NCBI GenBank assembly: GCA_014377455.1
Contig: JACMPO010000167.1
Span: forward strand, 1 to 36,146
DNA length: 36,146 nucleotides
Direction: 5' to 3'
From: Flavobacterium sp.
GTDB lineage: Bacteria; Bacteroidota; Bacteroidia; Flavobacteriales; Flavobacteriaceae
The translations under genes were made by a program, and so were the position numbers. Positions 32,525-36,146 of this stretch are shown here, piece by piece. The stretch's first letter is position 1; each line of letters begins with the position of its first letter. Below the pieces are notes generated by a model. That model was not told the origin of the DNA and searched no databases. It was given only the letters and a program-made list of their open reading frames with translations.

Positions 32525-32896
32525 ATGAAGAAAGTAAAATATTTGTTGCTATTATTTTTATTCAGTTTGATGTCCCTACATACAAATGCACAAAGACCAG
32601 TATTAACCGATGAGGAACAAATTACCGAAACTGTTACCAATGAAATCAACCAACTTTTTCAGTCAAAAGATTTTATAAAAATAAAATCAAAAAAATATGC
32701 CGATGTCAAAGGCACAATGACTATTGATGTTGGAATAATTCAAAACGGAAAAGTATCAACTTTTTTTAAAGTTGATAGCGAAATTAAAAATATTGATTTT
32801 ATAAATTTTATGTCTGACTATATTTTGTCGCACAAATTTAAATTTAAACTACAAAAACAACAACGCTATAAAGTTCGCTACACAATAACATTTTAA
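32525..32896 (+). CDS. small exported protein with a TonB-C-like strand pattern
   Basis: A 123-residue protein with a signal peptide (residues 1-22, ending TNAQ). The mature part has VKGTMTIDVGIIQNGKVSTF, an alpha segment and a final strand YKVRYTITF, in the order and spacing of the TonB C-terminal domain (strand, helix, strand, strand). It has no proline-rich spacer or membrane anchor, so it cannot be a standard TonB; it may be a periplasmic protein with only this fold. Function unknown. It is first of a probable operon with the PQQ-like propeller gene 23 nt away, and is preceded by a candidate operator. Confidence 0.7.
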   Translation: MKKVKYLLLLFLFSLMSLHTNAQRPVLTDEEQITETVTNEINQLFQSKDFIKIKSKKYADVKGTMTIDVGIIQNGKVSTFFKVDSEIKNIDFINFMSDYILSHKFKFKLQKQQRYKVRYTITF

Positions 32897-32919
32897 TCAA
32901 CCTCTAAAATTAATTCACA

Positions 32920-34719
32920 ATGAAAAAACAACTATCAATTGCATTATTTTCTATCTGTATGATGGGAACTTTAACATCCCATGCACAATTCGGAAAACTA
33001 CTTGACAAAGTAAAAGGAAAATCGGGAGCAGGAAAAAAATCGGGTAGTTTTGCTACCGTTTGGGAGTCAGAATTTGAAAACAAAGCTACCTTTCTTTCAC
33101 TAGCAAATCATGACGGTTCCGTAATTTTAGGAACCGACGACAACTCGGCATCAGTATTAAACGGCGAAGGAAAACCAGTTTGGAATGGTGATTACAAAAA
33201 ACTTACTACTAATAAAACCAATAATTCGGAATATCAATTTGCTATTTTTAAGGAAAATGGTGGTGGATATTTGTTTCTTTTTGATTCTCGAAGCATGGGA
33301 ACTGACCGAGTAGCTTGTTTAGATATGGCATCGGGGAAAGAATTATGGAACTCGGAACAGTATCAAAATTTAATTCAGAAAAAAGGAGCCAGATCACTTG
33401 AAGGTTCTGACCAAGGAGAGCTAGAAACGGTTAAATATATTTCAGAATTAGATGCGTTTTTAATTTCTCAAAAAGCTTCTGTTATTTTAGTGAAAGCAAA
33501 TACAGGCGAGAAAATTTGGGAAACCAATCGTTTTAAAGGTGGTGTTGGAAAGTATGTATATGATGCTAAACGAAACGAAATCATCATGGTTAATTTTAAG
33601 CCAACTGCATTAGGTTCTTTGTTTGCAGGGTTTAAAAATCAATTGGTTAGAATTAATGCAGTTAATGGCGAAGTGCTTTGGGATGCTACTTTTACTGGTG
33701 CAGTTGAAAAGGAACTGGTAACACGTCGTGCGATTATTGATTTGTGGGTTAAAGACGATAAAGTTTTTATTTATTTAAACGGATTGATGGCTTATGATTA
33801 TAAAACAGGGCAGAAATTATGGGAATCTATTTATGAAACCGATATGGATAAAGGTGGTGGTGTTTCTTTGTTTGGTGGCGGTTCTCAAAAGAAAATCTAT
33901 AGAACAATTGCGGATCCGTTATATACAAAAGATGCGGTTTATTTAGTTATTTTAGGAACTCGTGATCGTACTAAATATGTTGAAAAACACGATATGCAAT
34001 CGGGTAAATTATTATGGGCGTCAGAAAAAATTACTGGTGCATTGTCGATGCCAAATATCTATAAAGCTGGAAATAGAATAATGGTTCAAGTGGGTGGAAA
34101 AGTTCAAATTCAAGAAATAAAAACTACCAAAGATGGAACAACTTATTCAGTTTACTGGGCATATAGAGATCAAAAAAATGGAGTTTTAGCACTTGAAGAT
34201 ACTAATGGAACTACAGCTTGGCGATCTGAAAAATTTGATAAAAGAATTACCGACTTGATTATTGATAACGATAAATCGGTTTTTGTAGGAGATGGAGATG
34301 AGTTTTACGGTTATGATATTGCATCAGGAAAACAATTATTTGATGTAAAACACAATGATGCTAAAGTAGGAAGAGCAAGCGATGTAATTGATTTTGAAGA
34401 TAAAGTAGTGGTTTTGTCTGAAAAAGGATTAGCAGCTTACAATAAAAAAGATGGCTCAAGAGCCTATGCTTCAGAAAAAATTAAAGGTGTAGATTATTTT
34501 TATCACATTGGCGATAATTATTTTTTGAGAGACCAACGCAATAGCAAAAACATTATTTACGGAATAGATATGACTAATGGTGAGACTAAAGGTTCGGTAG
34601 AATCTAAAGGAAAAGGCGGAAGTCCTCAATACGGTAATGGAATTGACATTACAACCGACGGAGAATATATTTTTGCCTTTAAAGGTAAAAAAGTAGAAAA
34701 AATCAAAGTGAATAATTAG
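32920..34719 (+). CDS. exported PQQ-like beta-propeller protein
   Basis: A 599-residue protein with a signal peptide (MKKQLSIALFSICMMGTLTSHA) and repeated PQQ-type propeller blades. The blades share tails such as ASGKELWNSE, NTGEKIWETN, VNGEVLWDAT, KTGQKLWESI and QSGKLLWASE. These G-x-x-x-W motifs are typical of quinoprotein-like propellers (as in BamB). No evidence for PQQ binding is seen, so it is likely a structural or interaction protein of the periplasm. A Gly/Ser/Lys-rich region near residues 28-42 links the signal to the propeller. It is 23 nt after the small TonB-C-like gene and 70 nt before the PD40-type gene, with a hairpin in the second gap. Confidence 0.88.
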   Translation: MKKQLSIALFSICMMGTLTSHAQFGKLLDKVKGKSGAGKKSGSFATVWESEFENKATFLSLANHDGSVILGTDDNSASVLNGEGKPVWNGDYKKLTTNKTNNSEYQFAIFKENGGGYLFLFDSRSMGTDRVACLDMASGKELWNSEQYQNLIQKKGARSLEGSDQGELETVKYISELDAFLISQKASVILVKANTGEKIWETNRFKGGVGKYVYDAKRNEIIMVNFKPTALGSLFAGFKNQLVRINAVNGEVLWDATFTGAVEKELVTRRAIIDLWVKDDKVFIYLNGLMAYDYKTGQKLWESIYETDMDKGGGVSLFGGGSQKKIYRTIADPLYTKDAVYLVILGTRDRTKYVEKHDMQSGKLLWASEKITGALSMPNIYKAGNRIMVQVGGKVQIQEIKTTKDGTTYSVYWAYRDQKNGVLALEDTNGTTAWRSEKFDKRITDLIIDNDKSVFVGDGDEFYGYDIASGKQLFDVKHNDAKVGRASDVIDFEDKVVVLSEKGLAAYNKKDGSRAYASEKIKGVDYFYHIGDNYFLRDQRNSKNIIYGIDMTNGETKGSVESKGKGGSPQYGNGIDITTDGEYIFAFKGKKVEKIKVNN

Positions 34720-34740
34720 AGGTTATTAAACTTTGTAGCT

Positions 34741-34771
34741 TGGGCTGTGACTTTGTTGCAGCCCATTTTTT
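34741..34771 (+). terminator. hairpin with T-run between the PQQ-like and PD40-type genes
   Basis: TGGGCTG (34741-34747) pairs with CAGCCCA (34759-34765) around 11 bases and is followed by six T. It has the form of a rho-independent terminator, but ends only 18 nt before the next start codon. That leaves little room for a new promoter, so it may attenuate and not fully stop transcription. Confidence 0.65.
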
Positions 34772-34789
34772 AAAATAAAAAATAGTGTT

Positions 34790-36146
34790 ATGAAAAAATA
34801 CATTTATCTATTATCCATATTTTTTTTCCTATACTCTTCATACGCTCAACAAATACAATGGGCTAGTAAAATTATTAAAATGCCTTCAGATTTGGGAGGA
34901 AAACAATATGGAATTAAGCGAATTTTAGGCAAACCAGATGCATTTCCACAAGCGGGAAATAGTCCAAACGCTTGGGCACCAAAAAATGCTTTAAAGTATA
35001 AAGATGTTCTCGAAGTAGGATTTGAAAAACCACAAGCTGTAAAACAAGTTGCCGTTTTTGAAAATTTAAATTCCGGATCGGTTGTAAAAATTTCGGTTGC
35101 CGATGCATCTGGAAATTATCAAGTGGTTTGGACTCGTCAAATGGATTACAAAACTCCATTATATCGCACCACATTAACTACCGATAGAGCCTATTATTTT
35201 AAACGCAAACGCCGTAAAGTAGAAGAAGTGCCAGACGTTAACTTTAATCCTGGAATCGAAAGAGCTATTCTAGAAAATGTTATTAATAATGTTGTTTCGG
35301 TTCGTGTACAATTTGATTTTGCTATAATGCCCGGACAAAAACAAATTGACGCCATAGGAATATCGGATAGTGAACTTCCCTTAGAAGCAAAAATAAATTT
35401 GAAACCCCAATTTGAACAAATTGACCAACCAAAAACTGTAAATACAGAACAATGGGAAGCCTATGCACCAATGGTAAGTTATGATGGAAAAAAATTATTT
35501 TTTACTACTGATATTAATCTGCAAGCAAATAATGACGATCATGATGCAAAGATTTTTTCTTTATCTAAAAGCCAAAATGGATCTTGGGAACATCCTATTG
35601 AAGAAAATTCCAATTTAAATGCAAACCCTAAATACAATTATTTAAATGCTAACTATGAACACTTTATAGTGCGTGGTGGCAAATCAATAACTGTTGGAAA
35701 TCCTGATAGTGGTTTCGAAATTTTAGAAAACAATGGTACTTATACCGTATCAGAATCCATAAAAATTGTGGCTTTTAATAATTATGATGATGCAGCTGAC
35801 TTAACAATTACTGCAGATAAAAAAATTATTATGCTAGCACTTGAGTCTGATTTTTCGCAAGGTGGAAGTGATATTTATTTTTCTACTAAGAAAGATGACG
35901 GCACCTATAACATATTGCAAAATGCAGGCAAAGTATTAAATTCTGCTGCCGATGAAATAAACATACAATTATTATCTGATCAAAAAACACTGCTTTTTGC
36001 AAGTGATGGCTTTAGCGGTTATGGAAGTTTCGACATTTTTGTAAGTCACCGTTTAGACGATAGCTGGAAAAACTGGAGTGAACCTATAAATTTGGGCAGT
36101 AAAATAAATACACCATCATTTGAAGGAAGTAATTTTTATGATGAAA
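34790..36146 (+). CDS. exported PD40-repeat protein, 3' end outside the window
   Basis: The frame is open from ATG 34790 to the right edge (452 codons). A signal peptide (MKKYIYLLSIFFFLYSSYA) precedes an N-terminal domain of about 190 residues whose strand pattern (LKYKDVLEVGFEKPQAVKQV) resembles the discoidin-like part of some OmpA-family proteins. PD40 (WD40-like) repeats follow, for example APMVSYDGKKLFFTTD and LLSDQKTLLFASDGFSGYGS, with FEGSNFYDE at the edge. In Bacteroidota such proteins usually end in an OmpA peptidoglycan-binding domain, which would lie outside the window. It is expected to be periplasmic or outer-membrane associated. Confidence 0.85.
   Translation, partial: MKKYIYLLSIFFFLYSSYAQQIQWASKIIKMPSDLGGKQYGIKRILGKPDAFPQAGNSPNAWAPKNALKYKDVLEVGFEKPQAVKQVAVFENLNSGSVVKISVADASGNYQVVWTRQMDYKTPLYRTTLTTDRAYYFKRKRRKVEEVPDVNFNPGIERAILENVINNVVSVRVQFDFAIMPGQKQIDAIGISDSELPLEAKINLKPQFEQIDQPKTVNTEQWEAYAPMVSYDGKKLFFTTDINLQANNDDHDAKIFSLSKSQNGSWEHPIEENSNLNANPKYNYLNANYEHFIVRGGKSITVGNPDSGFEILENNGTYTVSESIKIVAFNNYDDAADLTITADKKIIMLALESDFSQGGSDIYFSTKKDDGTYNILQNAGKVLNSAADEINIQLLSDQKTLLFASDGFSGYGSFDIFVSHRLDDSWKNWSEPINLGSKINTPSFEGSNFYDE

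Noticed and set aside
1..36146. CRISPR array, tRNA/rRNA genes, insertion sequences
   Set aside because: I looked for regularly spaced direct repeats, cloverleaf-type sequences and transposase motifs and found none.

Overview
The window looks like chromosome from a Flavobacterium-type member of the Bacteroidota. The DNA is AT-rich, and several genes are preceded by the Bacteroidota -7 element TAnnTTTG. It carries the remains of a secreted protein with a type IX secretion (T9SS) C-terminal sorting domain, a GSCFA-domain protein, lipoproteins with lipoboxes, two consecutive exbD genes, and hybrid TPR/histidine-kinase proteins. I see no tRNA or rRNA gene, no CRISPR array and no transposase.

Layout. 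(1) 1-798, minus: the start of a HerA-like (DUF853/YjgR) ATPase gene that runs off the left edge. (2) 1181-6967, plus: an energy-transduction operon, exbB-exbD-exbD-tonB, then a small membrane protein, a PstS-like lipoprotein and a TPR protein. The TPR gene has an in-frame TGA followed by 31 more codons that look coding, then a terminator. (3) 7038-16574, plus: an OmpR-type response regulator and histidine kinase, a PepSY-like protein and a YncE-like propeller. After a strong terminator comes a TolC/adaptor/RND efflux operon with a PAP2 phosphatase at its end. (4) 16647-19967, minus: an M23 peptidase, a MerR-type regulator, LemA and two TPM-domain proteins. They converge on the PAP2 gene over a bidirectional terminator. 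(5) 20203-22872, plus: alaS, which seems to have absorbed two dispersed-repeat-like sequences in frame. (6) 22967-24407, plus: a decayed T9SS cargo gene with two tandem DNRLRE-like domains, two frameshifts and no usable start. (7) 24416-29637, minus: two paralogous TPR histidine kinases, a 92-residue membrane protein and a GSCFA protein. (8) 29836 to the end, plus: an ABC exporter, a NarL/LuxR-type response regulator, a small secreted TonB-C-like protein, a PQQ-like propeller protein and a PD40-type protein cut by the right edge.

The most interesting pattern is a 16-bp inverted repeat, TACG-N8-CGTA. I found it three times, always between genes and 58-64 nt upstream of a start codon: before the 592-aa kinase, before the 92-aa protein that precedes the 645-aa kinase, and before the 123-aa secreted protein. 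At two of the three a TAnnTTTG-like -7 element lies at nearly the same distance (34-35 bp) from the repeat centre. The simplest reading is that the NarL-type regulator at 31663 is the partner of both kinases and binds these sites, controlling the kinases and the envelope genes from 32525 onward. This is inference. Two of the three repeats can also be read as the stems of rho-independent terminators.
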